Part shown: one piece after another, positions 1 through 8,737 of the stretch
Numbering within the stretch: position 1 is the first letter of the stretch
Layout of the letters: every line of letters starts with the position of its first letter
Origin: Pseudomonas chlororaphis
Lineage (GTDB): Bacteria; Pseudomonadota; Gammaproteobacteria; Pseudomonadales; Pseudomonadaceae
NCBI GenBank assembly: GCA_001023535.1
Contig: CP011020.1
Location: 2,741,734-2,805,733 of the forward strand
DNA: 64,000 nt
Direction of reading: 5' to 3'
Program-made: the position numbers and the translations under genes
The notes under the pieces: generated by a model
Database searches by the model: none
Told to the model about the DNA's origin: nothing
What the model saw: only the letters and a program-made list of their open reading frames with translations

Positions 1-40
1 AGCTAATAATATGCCCAATCCAACACCGAGGAATATTTTC

Positions 41-181
41 ATGGCCACTGATACCGTGACGGGTGCGGGCGTGGCAGGAGTATGGGTCTCTCTCAGGGTT
101 GACCCAGACACGCAGACGGGCCGGAATAAGCTCAACTGCGTGTCGATTGAAGCCGCCTTCGGGCGGCTTTGCTTTTTATGA
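41..181 (+). other. Short ORF of uncertain reality at the left edge
   Basis: An ATG at 41 opens a 46-codon frame ending at the TGA at 179-181. Its last codons run through a strong rho-independent terminator hairpin (149-177), which is unusual for a real gene and suggests that the frame is either spurious or the tail of a rearranged gene. I do not recognise the peptide. It lies directly upstream of the HigBA pair in what looks like an accessory patch. No convincing Shine-Dalgarno sequence precedes it. Confidence 0.15.
149..177 (+). terminator. Rho-independent terminator upstream of higB
   Basis: Stem AGCCGCC / GGCGGCT around a TTCG tetraloop, followed by a T-rich run (TTTGCTTTTT). It would end plus-strand transcription arriving from outside the window and insulate the HigBA pair. 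Confidence 0.75.
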
Positions 182-256
182 GGTTAAGGATGAGTGTCCG
201 GCAGGACTGCAAGCTGTTGCTCGTGAATGCTTGCAAAAGTCCCACCACGGGACTAC

Positions 257-274
257 ATTCTCACCCATGAGAAT
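257..274. promoter_or_regulatory. Inverted repeat across the higB start codon (candidate HigA operator)
   Basis: A perfect 7-bp inverted repeat, ATTCTCA-CCCA-TGAGAAT, contains the higB ATG (267-269). A second, shorter palindrome (GTCCC-ACCAC-GGGAC, 239-253) lies just upstream. HigA-type antitoxins are known to bind palindromes in their own promoter. Operator function here is inferred. The same repeat could also form a small hairpin hiding the start codon in the mRNA. Confidence 0.4.
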
Positions 275-569
275 TATCGCCATCAGTCATCTGAAAGCCT
301 TCTGGGAGAAATACCCAGATTCCGAACAGCAGCTTAAGGCTTGGCTTGACGATGTCAAAAAAGCCACTTGGACCAACCCAAACGACATCAAGGCGCAATA
401 CGGTAACGCAAGCATTCTCAAGAGTCGCCGCGTGGTGTTCAACATCAAGGGTAACGACTACCGCCTGGTGGTCGCCATTGCCTACCGCTTCGGCGCTGTG
501 TACATCAAGTTTGTCGGCACTCATCGTCGGTACGATGAGATCGACGCAAACATCGTGGAAATGGAGTAA
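267..569 (+). CDS. higB: HigB-family toxin (mRNA interferase) of a type II toxin-antitoxin pair
   Basis: A 100-residue protein with the pattern of the HigB/YgjN toxin family: an N-terminal block rich in aromatic and charged residues (HLKAFWEKYP), a central SRRVVFNIKGNDYRLV block, and a C-terminal IKFVGTHRRYDEID ending. Family members cleave mRNA on translating ribosomes and are neutralised by the HigA antitoxin. The toxin gene precedes the antitoxin, the usual higBA order, with 5 nt between them. The ATG at 267 is chosen because the upstream extension is out of character; no strong Shine-Dalgarno is visible, so toxin translation may be weak. Activity is inferred from family membership. Confidence 0.88.
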   Translation: MRIIAISHLKAFWEKYPDSEQQLKAWLDDVKKATWTNPNDIKAQYGNASILKSRRVVFNIKGNDYRLVVAIAYRFGAVYIKFVGTHRRYDEIDANIVEME

Positions 570-574
570 TCATC

Positions 575-946
575 ATGAACATTCGCCCAATCCGCACCGA
601 TGAAGAATACCGGGTAGTTCTCAAAGAGATCTCTCCCCTGTTTGAGAATGAGCCTGAACCTGGCACCCCGGAAGGCGATGCTTTCGAAGTCATGATCACT
701 CTGATCGAGGCCTACGAAACCAAGAACTTCCCGGTTGATTTGCCTGACCCAATTGAAGCCATCAAGTTTCGCATGGAGCAATCCGGACTCACCGCGGCCG
801 ATCTGGCTCCCGCTATCGGAAAAACGAACCGCGTATACGAGGTGCTCAACCGTAAACGCTCGTTAACTCTGCCCATGATCTGGAAGCTTCACGATATGTT
901 CGGCATCCCCGCAGAAAGCCTGATAAAGCCAGTAAAAGCTGCCTGA
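575..946 (+). CDS. higA: HigA-family antitoxin, helix-turn-helix
   Basis: A 123-residue partner of the upstream HigB toxin. The N-terminal half is acidic and resembles the YgjM/HigA toxin-binding segment. Residues about 63-115 form a Cro/XRE-like helix-turn-helix (IKFRMEQSGLTAADLAP, then a recognition-helix region with NRVYEVLNRKR). HigA antitoxins bind the toxin and repress their own operon; candidate operator palindromes lie over the higB start. A terminator follows within 5 nt, so higBA is a two-gene transcription unit. It sits at the edge of the conserved gene order, consistent with horizontal acquisition. Confidence 0.88.
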   Translation: MNIRPIRTDEEYRVVLKEISPLFENEPEPGTPEGDAFEVMITLIEAYETKNFPVDLPDPIEAIKFRMEQSGLTAADLAPAIGKTNRVYEVLNRKRSLTLPMIWKLHDMFGIPAESLIKPVKAA

Positions 947-950
947 TACT

Positions 951-973
951 AGCCCGGCCCGCCGGGCTTTTTC
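951..973 (+). terminator. Rho-independent terminator after higA
   Basis: Stem AGCCCGG / CCGGGCT followed by TTTTT immediately after the higA stop codon. Confidence 0.8.
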
Positions 974-992
974 AAACCAGCAAGGACAAGAA

Positions 993-1286
993 ATGACCTC
1001 AACCGAAGAGAAAACATACCAGAGGTCGACCTGGGTGAGTTCGTAAAGCACATGGGGCTTGAGAAATCGGTTCCTGGGCGTTACAGCTTGTTGCTGGCCG
1101 CAAATCTTTACGGAGGCGCCCTCTCCGGCACGCAAACCCCGCCAAGATTGTTCGCGAAATGCCTCGGCCCGGAGCATGAAAAGGATCCTTCTAGATCGGT
1201 GCATGTTCTATAAGGCAACGCGTGCGGAACACGATCAGATGCTGCTCAAGATTCTAGATCCGTCGGCTGAAGCAATCCAAAAATAG
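993..1286 (+). pseudogene. Decayed coding remnants between higA and the antiporter
   Basis: The 443 bp between higA and the antiporter has no intact gene. An ATG at 993 (MTSTEEKT) stops at 1044. A shift of frame near 1012-1016 continues as a protein-like stretch (PEVDLGEFVKHMGLEKS, then SLLLAANLYGGALSG) to a stop near 1214, and another frame carries a similarly plausible tail (KATRAEHDQMLLKILDPS) to 1286. This looks like one small gene broken by two frameshifts, possibly phage or island cargo. I do not recognise the family. From 1287 to 1388 I see nothing. Confidence 0.3.
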
Positions 1287-1388
1287 CAGCACAGGATCGC
1301 CCACCATTCGTATTTGACTTTACCCATCGCAAGGTGTGTTCATAGAGTTTGTGATCGACCCCAGACTCTTCGGGCGATGAGGCCGATA

Positions 1389-3026
1389 TTATTTACCCAA
1401 CCCCAAATTCGCCTCCGCCAAATCCAACTCCCCCAGCACTTCACGCAGCACGTCGTCGCCGATCTGGTGATGGCGGCTGAGGCGATACAGTTCCAGGCGC
1501 TGGGCTTTCAGGGCCTTGAGGCGCAGGCGGCGCTCCAGCAGGTCCATTTCGAACGCCAGGGCCTGGGCTTCGGCGGAGTCGTTGAACACCTCCAACTGAT
1601 GGCGGTACTCACTCATCAATCGCGCCTTGACCTCGGTCGCCATGGCCGCCGCTGGCGCACTGGCCGGCTCGGCGGGCTCTTCCACTTCCAGCGCACGGAT
1701 CGCCGCCTCGGCGGTCTTGCGCCAGGCCTCGCGCACTTCGGTGCGGCGCTTGTCGTCGGGACTTTGCTCGATGCCCCGCAGCAACAGTGGCAAGGCGATG
1801 CAGGCGGCGATCAACGATAGCAGGATCACCCCCGCGGCGATGAAGATCAGCAAATCGCGCTCGGGAAACGCTTCCCCGGCGCCCAACAGCAACGGCACCG
1901 ATAACACGCCCGCCAACGTCACGGCCCCTCTCACTCCACCGAAGGTCAGCAGCCAGCAGGAGCGCGCCGTCGGCACCAAGGTCAACTCCCCCTTGCCACG
2001 CCAGCGGCGCAACCACCCGGACAGGCGCCAGATGCTTTGCACCCAGACAAACCGCAGCACCAGCAACACCAGAAAGATCGCCATCACCTCCAGGCAGAGG
2101 TAGAACAACGTCGGCCACAACGTGGTCTCGTGGCGGGTGACGGCCTTGACGATGTCCGGCAACTGCAAGCCCAGCAGCAGGAAGATCAAGCCGTTGAAGG
2201 CGAATTCCAACAGCGACCAGACGCTGCGATTGAGCAGCCGCGTATGGGTCTGGCGCGGCAGCAGATCCAGCCAGCTCTGCATCATCCCGGCCGCCACCGC
2301 CGAGAGAATGCCCGAGACGCCCAATCGCTCAGCCACCACATAGGCGGCGAATGGCAGCAATAGCATGAACACCACGTGGGTGGCCGGATCATCCCACCCG
2401 CGCGCCACCATCCAGGCCCGCAGACGACCGACCAGCCAGCTCAGGGCCACCCCCACCAACAAGCCTCCGACGGCCACCAACACAAACGCCAGGCTCGCGT
2501 TAGCCAGGGAAAACACCCCGGTGATGGCCGCCGCCAGGGCGAACTTGAAGGTCACCAGGCCAGAGGCGTCGTTCATCAGCGCTTCGCCCTGGAGCATGTG
2601 CATCAGCGGCTTGGGCAAGCGGTCCCGGGCAATCGCCGACACGGCCACGGCGTCAGTGGGCGACAACACCGCGGCCAGGGCGAAGGCCACCGGCAACGGG
2701 ATGCTGGGCAACAGCCAATGAATGAAATACCCGGCGCCCACCACCGTGAACAGCACCAGGCCCACCGCCAGTGTCAGGATCGGCCCGCGCAGGCGCCACA
2801 GCTCACGCTTGGGCATGCGCCAACCGTCGGAGAACAGCAGCGGGGGCAAGAACAGAAACAGGAACAGTTCGGGATCGAGGGCCACGTGCAGGCCCAGGGA
2901 TGGCCAGGCCAGCACAGCCCCTGCGCCGATCTGCACCAGCGGCAACGGCAGGGGGATCAACCGCCCGATCAAACGCGAGACACCCACCAGTGTCAGCAGG
3001 ATCAGGACGGTATAAGCGCTTTGCAT
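1389..3026 (-). CDS. Na+/H+ antiporter, CPA1 family
   Basis: An inner-membrane protein of about 545 residues that exchanges sodium (or potassium) for protons in pH and salt homeostasis. About twelve hydrophobic segments fill residues 1-410. CPA1 signatures include FLPPLLFSDGWRM near residue 70, SPTDAVAVSAI with the transport Asp, and GEALMNDASGLV. The last 150 residues are hydrophilic and helical, a cytoplasmic regulatory tail like that of YjcE-type exchangers. The ATG at 3026 (MQSAYTV) is preferred over ATG 3038 because hydrophobic sequence begins there; neither has a good Shine-Dalgarno. It is a single-gene unit convergent with the higBA patch. Confidence 0.9.
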   Translation of the reverse strand: MQSAYTVLILLTLVGVSRLIGRLIPLPLPLVQIGAGAVLAWPSLGLHVALDPELFLFLFLPPLLFSDGWRMPKRELWRLRGPILTLAVGLVLFTVVGAGYFIHWLLPSIPLPVAFALAAVLSPTDAVAVSAIARDRLPKPLMHMLQGEALMNDASGLVTFKFALAAAITGVFSLANASLAFVLVAVGGLLVGVALSWLVGRLRAWMVARGWDDPATHVVFMLLLPFAAYVVAERLGVSGILSAVAAGMMQSWLDLLPRQTHTRLLNRSVWSLLEFAFNGLIFLLLGLQLPDIVKAVTRHETTLWPTLFYLCLEVMAIFLVLLVLRFVWVQSIWRLSGWLRRWRGKGELTLVPTARSCWLLTFGGVRGAVTLAGVLSVPLLLGAGEAFPERDLLIFIAAGVILLSLIAACIALPLLLRGIEQSPDDKRRTEVREAWRKTAEAAIRALEVEEPAEPASAPAAAMATEVKARLMSEYRHQLEVFNDSAEAQALAFEMDLLERRLRLKALKAQRLELYRLSRHHQIGDDVLREVLGELDLAEANLGLGK

Positions 3027-3233
3027 AGGGGGTTCCATTGACAGCGACACACATCCGGCAACAGCTTGCCGTTGAAGTGCCATATTAGTCGCTTAGCATG
3101 GCGCTGACCGTTACACCTATGTCGCACCCTCTCCAAGGCTTTGGGGCAAATCAACCCAGGCCGCCGCGAAACCGTCCGGTCATGGCATAATCCGTCACCT
3201 TTTATTCCCAGCACCTGCAAAGGGGGCAGTTCC

Positions 3234-3596
3234 TTGACCGATTCAAGCAAAACGTTGCACCTTTTCGGCATCAAAGCCTGTGACACGATGAAAAAAGCGC
3301 GCACCTGGCTCGATGAACACGCTGTACGCTACGACTTCCACGACTACAAGAGCGCCGGCATCGACCGTGAACACCTGACCCAATGGTGCGACGAGCATGG
3401 CTGGCAAGTGGTGTTGAATCGCGCCGGTACGACCTTTCGCAAGCTCGACGACGAACGCAAAGCCGATCTCGACCAGTCGAAAGCCATCGAACTGATGCTC
3501 GCCCAACCCTCGATGATCAAGCGCCCGGTGCTCGATCTCGGCGACCGAACCCTGATTGGCTTCAAGCCAGATATTTATGCGGCAGCGCTCAAGTAA
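3234..3596 (+). CDS. ArsC/Spx-family reductase-like protein (YffB type)
   Basis: A 120-residue thioredoxin-fold protein of the ArsC/YffB group. The N-terminal FGIKACDTMKKA motif carries the single conserved Cys16; the later RAGTTFRKLD and MIKRPVLDLG segments are typical of the family. Biochemical function of YffB proteins is unsettled; some use glutathione. Start is taken as TTG 3234, because AGGGGG at 3221-3226 lies 7 nt upstream and the length matches the usual 115-120 residues. It precedes dapD by 33 nt on the same strand, so the two are probably cotranscribed. Confidence 0.85.
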   Translation: MTDSSKTLHLFGIKACDTMKKARTWLDEHAVRYDFHDYKSAGIDREHLTQWCDEHGWQVVLNRAGTTFRKLDDERKADLDQSKAIELMLAQPSMIKRPVLDLGDRTLIGFKPDIYAAALK

Positions 3597-3629
3597 ACCT
3601 GCCCAGTCCATTTTGTTGAGGTAATGTCC

Positions 3630-4664
3630 ATGTCCACTACCCTGTTCAGCCTGGCCTTCGGTGTCGGCACTCAAAACCGTCAAGGCGCCTGGCTGGAAGT
3701 GTTCTACGCACAACCGCTGCTCAACCCGTCGGCGGCCATCGTCAGCGCCATCGCGCCCATCCTTGGCTACAGCGAAGGCAACCAGGCGATCACCTTCACC
3801 ACCGCCCAGGCCTCGCAACTGGCCGAAGCGCTCAAGGGCGTCGACGCCGCGCAAGCCGCCCTGCTGACCCGCCTGGCCGAGAGCCACAAGCCGCTGGTTG
3901 CCACCCTGCTGGCCGAAGACGCCCAATTGAGCTCGACGCCTGAGGCCTACCTCAAGCTGCACCTGCTGTCCCATCGCCTGGTCAAGCCCCATGGCCTGAA
4001 CCTGGCCGGGATCTTCCCGTTGCTGCCGAACGTCGCCTGGACCAGCCAGGGCGCGATCGACCTGGCCGAACTGGCCGAGCACCAGCTCGAAGCCCGCCTG
4101 CGTGGAGAGCTGCTGGAAGTGTTCTCGGTGGACAAGTTCCCGAAAATGACCGACTACGTGGTCCCGGCCGGCGTTCGTATCGCCGACGCCGCGCGGATTC
4201 GCCTGGGCGCCTACGTGGGCGAAGGCACTACCGTGATGCACGAAGGCTTCGTCAACTTCAACGCCGGCACCGAAGGCCCGGGCATGATCGAAGGCCGCGT
4301 ATCGGCGGGCGTGTTCGTCGGCAAGGGGTCGGACCTGGGCGGCGGCTGCTCCACCATGGGCACCCTGTCGGGTGGCGGCAACATCGTGATCAAGGTCGGC
4401 GAAGGCTGCCTGATCGGCGCCAACGCCGGTATCGGTATTCCACTGGGTGACCGCAACACCGTGGAGTCGGGCCTGTACGTGACCGCCGGCACCAAGGTCG
4501 CACTGCTGGACGAGAACAACCAACTGGTCAAAGTGGTCAAGGCCCGCGAGCTGGCCGGTCAGCCCGACCTGCTGTTCCGCCGCAACTCCGAAACCGGCGC
4601 GGTGGAGTGCAAGACCCACAAATCGGCCATCGAGCTGAACGAAGCTCTGCACGCGCACAACTAA
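3630..4664 (+). CDS. dapD: 2,3,4,5-tetrahydropyridine-2,6-dicarboxylate N-succinyltransferase
   Basis: A 344-residue enzyme that transfers succinyl from succinyl-CoA to tetrahydrodipicolinate in the lysine/diaminopimelate pathway. It is the long, gamma-proteobacterial DapD type seen in Pseudomonas. The C-terminal half is a left-handed beta-helix built of hexapeptide repeats (for example GRVSAGVFVGKGSDLGGGC and GGNIVIKVGEGCLIGANAGIGIPLGD). The ATG at 3630 is preferred over 3624 because GAGG at 3618-3621 is then 8 nt away. The pathway partner dapE lies about 3 kb downstream. Confidence 0.96.
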   Translation: MSTTLFSLAFGVGTQNRQGAWLEVFYAQPLLNPSAAIVSAIAPILGYSEGNQAITFTTAQASQLAEALKGVDAAQAALLTRLAESHKPLVATLLAEDAQLSSTPEAYLKLHLLSHRLVKPHGLNLAGIFPLLPNVAWTSQGAIDLAELAEHQLEARLRGELLEVFSVDKFPKMTDYVVPAGVRIADAARIRLGAYVGEGTTVMHEGFVNFNAGTEGPGMIEGRVSAGVFVGKGSDLGGGCSTMGTLSGGGNIVIKVGEGCLIGANAGIGIPLGDRNTVESGLYVTAGTKVALLDENNQLVKVVKARELAGQPDLLFRRNSETGAVECKTHKSAIELNEALHAHN

Positions 4665-4681
4665 GGCGCTTCACACAGTCA

Positions 4682-4708
4682 CCTGTGGGAGCGAACAGCT
4701 CCCACAGG
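4682..4708. repeat. Short REP-like palindrome between dapD and csdA
   Basis: CCTGTGGGAGC and GCTCCCACAGG arms around a short loop. It is a minimal form of the GTGGGAGC-type palindromes found throughout the window. Confidence 0.6.
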
Positions 4709-4738
4709 GTCCGGCGTAACCCAGCAGGGCCCGAAAGC

Positions 4739-5944
4739 ATGTTGATCCCCTCTCCCTGGCGTGCCGACTTCCCGGCCATCGCCGCCCTGCACCGGCAAGG
4801 CCAGACCTACCTGGACAGCGCCGCCACCACGCAAAAACCCCAAGCCTTGCTCGATGCCCTGGTGCACTACTACGCCAACGGCGCGGCCAACGTGCATCGC
4901 GCGCAACACCTGCCAGGCGCCCATGCCACCCAGGCCTTCGAAGACAGTCGCCTTAAAGTCGCGCAATGGCTCAACGCAGGCGACAGCGGGCAGATCGTCT
5001 TTACCCACGGCGCGACCTGCGCGCTGAATCTTCTGGCCTACGGGCTGGAACACCTGTTCAAGCCGGGCGATGAAATCGTCGTCAGCGCCCTCGAACACCA
5101 CGCCAACCTGCTGCCGTGGCAACAACTGGCTGAACGCCGTGCGTTGACGCTGGTAGTGCTGCCGCTGGACCCCGACGGGGTCATCGACGTGGACGCCGCC
5201 ACGCAGTTGATCGGGCCGCGTACGCGCCTGCTGGCGGTGAGTCAGTTGTCCAACGTGCTGGGGGCCTGGCAACCATTGCCGGCGCTGCTGGCCCTGGCCA
5301 AGGCCCAAGGCGCGTTGACGGTGATCGATGGCGCCCAGGGCGTGGTTCATGGCCGGCACGACGTACAAGGCCTGGGTTGCGACTTCTATGTGTTCTCCAG
5401 CCACAAGCTCTACGGGCCCGACGGGCTGGGCGTGCTGTACGGCCGTCACGAAGCGTTGAGCGAACTGCGTCACTGGCAGTTTGGCGGCGAAATGGTGCAA
5501 CAGGCCGACTACCACAGCGCCACGTTCCGCCCGGCGCCGCTGGGCTTTGAAGCCGGTACGCCACCGATCGCCAGCGTGATCGGCCTGGGGGCGACCCTGG
5601 ATTACCTGACCGGCCTCGAGACGCCCGCGGTCATCGAGCATGAGGCGGCGCTGCACGACTACCTGCTCCATGGCTTGCAGGCACGCAAGGGCATACGCCT
5701 GGTGGGCCAGCCCCGGCTGGCGCTGGTCAGCTTCGGCGTTGACGGTGTGCATAACGCCGATTTGGCCCACCTGCTGACCGAGCAAGGCATCGCCGTACGC
5801 GCCGGGCATCACTGCGCCATGCCGCTGTTCAAGCACCTGAACCTGTCGGGCGCGATCCGGGTGTCGCTGGCGTTGTACAACGATTCGGCCGACCTCGAAC
5901 GCTTCTTCGAGGCCCTGGACCAGGCCCTGGAGATGCTCCGATGA
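4739..5944 (+). CDS. csdA: Cysteine desulfurase CsdA
   Basis: A 401-residue PLP-dependent class V aminotransferase-fold enzyme that removes sulfur from cysteine as an enzyme-bound persulfide. The N-terminal YLDSAATTQKP motif, the PLP lysine K223 (FSSHKLYGPDG) and the persulfide cysteine C359 (RAGHHCAMPLF) are all present. The length equals that of E. coli CsdA. The gene overlaps csdE by 4 nt (ATGA), and tcdA follows convergently. These three make up the CsdA-CsdE-CsdL sulfur-transfer set rather than a Suf operon, since no sufBCD genes are near. Confidence 0.95.
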   Translation: MLIPSPWRADFPAIAALHRQGQTYLDSAATTQKPQALLDALVHYYANGAANVHRAQHLPGAHATQAFEDSRLKVAQWLNAGDSGQIVFTHGATCALNLLAYGLEHLFKPGDEIVVSALEHHANLLPWQQLAERRALTLVVLPLDPDGVIDVDAATQLIGPRTRLLAVSQLSNVLGAWQPLPALLALAKAQGALTVIDGAQGVVHGRHDVQGLGCDFYVFSSHKLYGPDGLGVLYGRHEALSELRHWQFGGEMVQQADYHSATFRPAPLGFEAGTPPIASVIGLGATLDYLTGLETPAVIEHEAALHDYLLHGLQARKGIRLVGQPRLALVSFGVDGVHNADLAHLLTEQGIAVRAGHHCAMPLFKHLNLSGAIRVSLALYNDSADLERFFEALDQALEMLR

Positions 5945-6345
5945 ACCTGCCGGCCGAGGCTGTCACGGCGCGGCAGACCTTTCAGCAGGCCTCGGGCTGG
6001 GAACAGCGCGCCCGGCTGCTGATGCAATGGGGCGAGCGCCTGCCGCCGCTGAGCGAGGCCGAGCGATGCGACGCCAACCTGGTCAACGGCTGCGAAAGCC
6101 AGGTGTGGCTGATGGGTCGGTTGCAGGACGGGCATTGGCAATTTGCCGCCAGCAGCGAAGCGCGGTTGATTCGCGGGCTGGTGGCGTTGCTGCTGGCGCG
6201 GGTCAATGGGTTATCGGCGAACGAGTTGCGCGAGGTCGATCTGCCGGGGTGGTTTGGTGAACTGGGATTGTCGCGCCAGCTATCGCCTTCGCGCAGTAAT
6301 GGGTTGAATGCGGTGTTGCAGCGGATGATTGCGCTGACTCGCTGA
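5941..6345 (+). CDS. csdE: SufE/CsdE-family sulfur acceptor
   Basis: A 134-residue protein that accepts the persulfide from CsdA and stimulates its activity. The acceptor cysteine is C51 in the conserved VNGCESQVW motif; the flanking GERLPPLSEAER block is typical of SufE. It overlaps csdA by 4 nt, indicating translational coupling. The neighbouring tcdA (CsdL) product is a known interaction partner of CsdE in E. coli. Confidence 0.93.
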   Translation: MNLPAEAVTARQTFQQASGWEQRARLLMQWGERLPPLSEAERCDANLVNGCESQVWLMGRLQDGHWQFAASSEARLIRGLVALLLARVNGLSANELREVDLPGWFGELGLSRQLSPSRSNGLNAVLQRMIALTR

Positions 6346-6355
6346 TCGTTAAAAG

Positions 6356-6450
6356 CTTCGCGAGCAAGCCCGCTCCCACAAGGGATCTCATTGAACACAA
6401 ATCTTGTGATCCCCCTATCCACTGTGGGAGCGGGCTTGCTCGCGAAGAGG
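6356..6450. repeat. Inverted REP pair between csdE and tcdA
   Basis: Two copies of the motif GTGGGAGCGGGCTTGCTCGCGAA in opposite orientation, separated by about 45 bp, at a convergent junction. This is the REP doublet (REPIN) form described for P. fluorescens. Confidence 0.85.
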
Positions 6451-6464
6451 CCCTCAGCCCACCC

Positions 6465-7277
6465 TCAATCCTGAGGCTTGGTCCTGTCAGCCGGCCGCCG
6501 CACGCCCGCCACGATCTTGTCCACCGCCTTGGTCGCCGCGACCATGCCAAATGTCGCCGTCACCATCATCACCGCGCCAAACCCGCCGGCGCAGTCGAGC
6601 TTCACGCCGTCGCCGACAAAACTCTTCTGCAAGCAAATACTGCCGTCCGGCTTCGGATAACGCAGCTGTTCGGTGGAGAACACGCACGGCACGCTGTAGT
6701 GACGGGTCACGGTGCGGGAAAAGCCGTAGTCGCGACGCAGGGTCGAGCGCACTTTGGAGGCCAGCGGATCGTTGAAGGTACGGTTCAGGTCGCACACCTG
6801 GATCAGCGTCGGGTCAATCTGCCCGCCCGCGCCGCCGGTGGTGATGATCTGGATCTTGCGGCGCTTGCACCAGGCGATCAGCGCCGCCTTGGCGTTGACG
6901 CTGTCGATGCAGTCGATCACGCAATCGATGTGGGGCGTGATGTATTCGGCCATGGTGTCGCGGGTGACGAAGTCGGCCACGGCGTGCACCGTGCAATCGG
7001 GGTTGATGCCACGCAGCCGCTCAGCCATGACCTCGACCTTGGGCTTGCCGACGGTGCTGTCCAGGGCATGTAACTGGCGGTTGGCGTTGCTGACGCAGAC
7101 ATCGTCCAGGTCGAACAGCGAAATTTCGCCCACGCCGCACCGGGCGATCGCTTCCGCCGCCCAGGAACCGACCCCGCCCACCCCGACCACCGCCACATGG
7201 GCCGCCCGCAGGCGCTCCAGGCCCTCGATGCCATACAAACGGGCGATGCCGGCAAACCGTGGATCTTCTGTACTCAT
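6465..7277 (-). CDS. tcdA: tRNA threonylcarbamoyladenosine dehydratase (TcdA/CsdL)
   Basis: A 270-residue E1-like enzyme that uses ATP to cyclise t6A37 of tRNAs to ct6A. The Rossmann nucleotide loop VVGVGGVGSWAAEA, the DLDDVCVSNANRQ block and the IDSVNAKAAL segment are typical of the ThiF/MoeB superfamily. The ATG at 7277 is preferred over 7283 because the upstream TTGGGG Shine-Dalgarno then lies at a proper distance. It is convergent with csdA-csdE, its functional partners, across a REP pair. Confidence 0.95.
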   Translation of the reverse strand: MSTEDPRFAGIARLYGIEGLERLRAAHVAVVGVGGVGSWAAEAIARCGVGEISLFDLDDVCVSNANRQLHALDSTVGKPKVEVMAERLRGINPDCTVHAVADFVTRDTMAEYITPHIDCVIDCIDSVNAKAALIAWCKRRKIQIITTGGAGGQIDPTLIQVCDLNRTFNDPLASKVRSTLRRDYGFSRTVTRHYSVPCVFSTEQLRYPKPDGSICLQKSFVGDGVKLDCAGGFGAVMMVTATFGMVAATKAVDKIVAGVRRPADRTKPQD

Positions 7278-7362
7278 GACCATTACCCCAAAAACCGGCG
7301 CGCATTATAGGGCTTTGCCGTGGCAATTCGAGCCGTTCGCGATTTGAATCCCACCAATTCCC

Positions 7363-7457
7363 CCTTGTGGGAGCGAGCTTGCTCGCGATGGCGTCAGTCC
7401 AGTCAATAGAGTATCGACTGATCCACCGCCATCGCGAGCAAGCTCGCTCCCACAGGT
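7363..7457. repeat. Inverted REP pair upstream of tcdA and dapE
   Basis: GTGGGAGCGAGCTTGCTCGCGATGGC and its reverse complement flank a central spacer of about 35 bp. Here the REP pair lies between two divergent genes, not the usual convergent setting. Confidence 0.85.
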
Positions 7458-7483
7458 TCTGTGTCACACACTGTCGGCATACT

Positions 7484-7513
7484 TGGGCCAATGACGGTCG
7501 TTTTACTATAAGA
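7484..7513 (+). promoter_or_regulatory. Candidate sigma-70 promoter for dapE
   Basis: TTGGGC (7484-7489) and TATAAG (7508-7513) are separated by 18 bp, about 70 bp before the dapE start. This was matched by eye only. Confidence 0.4.
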
Positions 7514-7585
7514 TAACCGCCATTTTGCGCGAGCCAGCCCGCGCCTGCACAAGCCTTGCGTTCACACTATATTCCCGGAGTTTCC

Positions 7586-8737
7586 ATGACGGCCCACGCC
7601 GACCTCTCGCCGACCTTGCAACTCGCCTGCGACCTGATCCGCCGTCCGTCCGTGACACCGGTGGACGCCGATTGCCAGAAACTGATGATGCAGCGCCTGG
7701 GCAACGCGGGCTTTGCGCTCGAGCCGATGCGCATCGAGGATGTGGATAACTTCTGGGCCCGCCACGGCCAGCATGACGGCCCGGTGCTGTGCTTCGCCGG
7801 GCACACCGACGTGGTGCCGACCGGCCCGGTGCAGGCCTGGCAGCTCGACCCGTTCGATGCGGTGATCGATGAACAGGGCATGCTCTGCGGCCGTGGCGCC
7901 GCCGACATGAAAGGCAGCCTCGCAGCGATGGTGGTGGCGGCCGAGCGTTTCGTCGCCGACTACCCGGACCACAAGGGTGCGGTGACCTTCCTGATCACCA
8001 GCGACGAAGAAGGCCCGGCGCACCACGGCACCAAAGCCGTGGTCGAGCGCCTCAAGGCTCGGCAGGAGCGGCTGGACTGGTGCATCGTCGGCGAGCCGTC
8101 GAGCACCACCCTGGTGGGTGACGTGGTCAAGAACGGCCGCCGCGGCTCCCTTGGCGCGACACTGACCGTGCGCGGCAAGCAAGGCCACGTGGCCTACCCG
8201 CACCTGGCGAGGAACCCGATCCACCTCGCCGCGCCAGCCTTGGCGGAGCTGGCCGCCGAACATTGGGACCATGGCAACGACTTCTTCCCGCCCACCAGCT
8301 TCCAGATCTCCAACCTCAACGCCGGCACCGGCGCGACCAACGTGATCCCGGGTGACCTGGTGGCGGTGTTCAACTTCCGCTTCTCCACCGAATCCACCGT
8401 CGAAGGCCTGCAACAGCGCGTCGCCGATATCCTCGACAAGCACCAGTTGGACTGGCACATCGACTGGGCCCTGTCCGGGCTGCCGTTCCTCACCGAACCG
8501 GGTGCGCTGCTGGACGCCGTGTCGTCGAGCATCAAGGACGTCACCGGCCGCGAGACCCAGGCGTCCACCAGCGGCGGCACCTCCGACGGCCGCTTCATCG
8601 CGACCATGGGCACGCAAGTGGTGGAACTGGGCCCGGTCAACGCGACCATCCACCAGGTCAACGAACGGGTATTGGCAGCCGATCTCGACGTGCTAACCGA
8701 GATCTACTACCAGACGCTGATCAAGTTGCTCGCCTGA
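7586..8737 (+). CDS. dapE: Succinyl-diaminopimelate desuccinylase
   Basis: A 383-residue di-zinc M20 metallopeptidase-family enzyme that hydrolyses N-succinyl-L,L-diaminopimelate, two steps after DapD in lysine and peptidoglycan precursor synthesis. Metal and catalytic motifs are [27 protein letters not shown] and TSDEEGPA. The C-terminal [12 protein letters not shown] and NATIHQVNE motifs are typical of DapE rather than ArgE. The ATG at 7586 has CCGGAG 5 nt upstream. Its stop overlaps the rlmA start (TGATG), so the two are translationally coupled. Confidence 0.96.
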   Translation: MTAHADLSPTLQLACDLIRRPSVTPVDADCQKLMMQRLGNAGFALEPMRIEDVDNFWARHGQHDGPVLCFAGHTDVVPTGPVQAWQLDPFDAVIDEQGMLCGRGAADMKGSLAAMVVAAERFVADYPDHKGAVTFLITSDEEGPAHHGTKAVVERLKARQERLDWCIVGEPSSTTLVGDVVKNGRRGSLGATLTVRGKQGHVAYPHLARNPIHLAAPALAELAAEHWDHGNDFFPPTSFQISNLNAGTGATNVIPGDLVAVFNFRFSTESTVEGLQQRVADILDKHQLDWHIDWALSGLPFLTEPGALLDAVSSSIKDVTGRETQASTSGGTSDGRFIATMGTQVVELGPVNATIHQVNERVLAADLDVLTEIYYQTLIKLLA

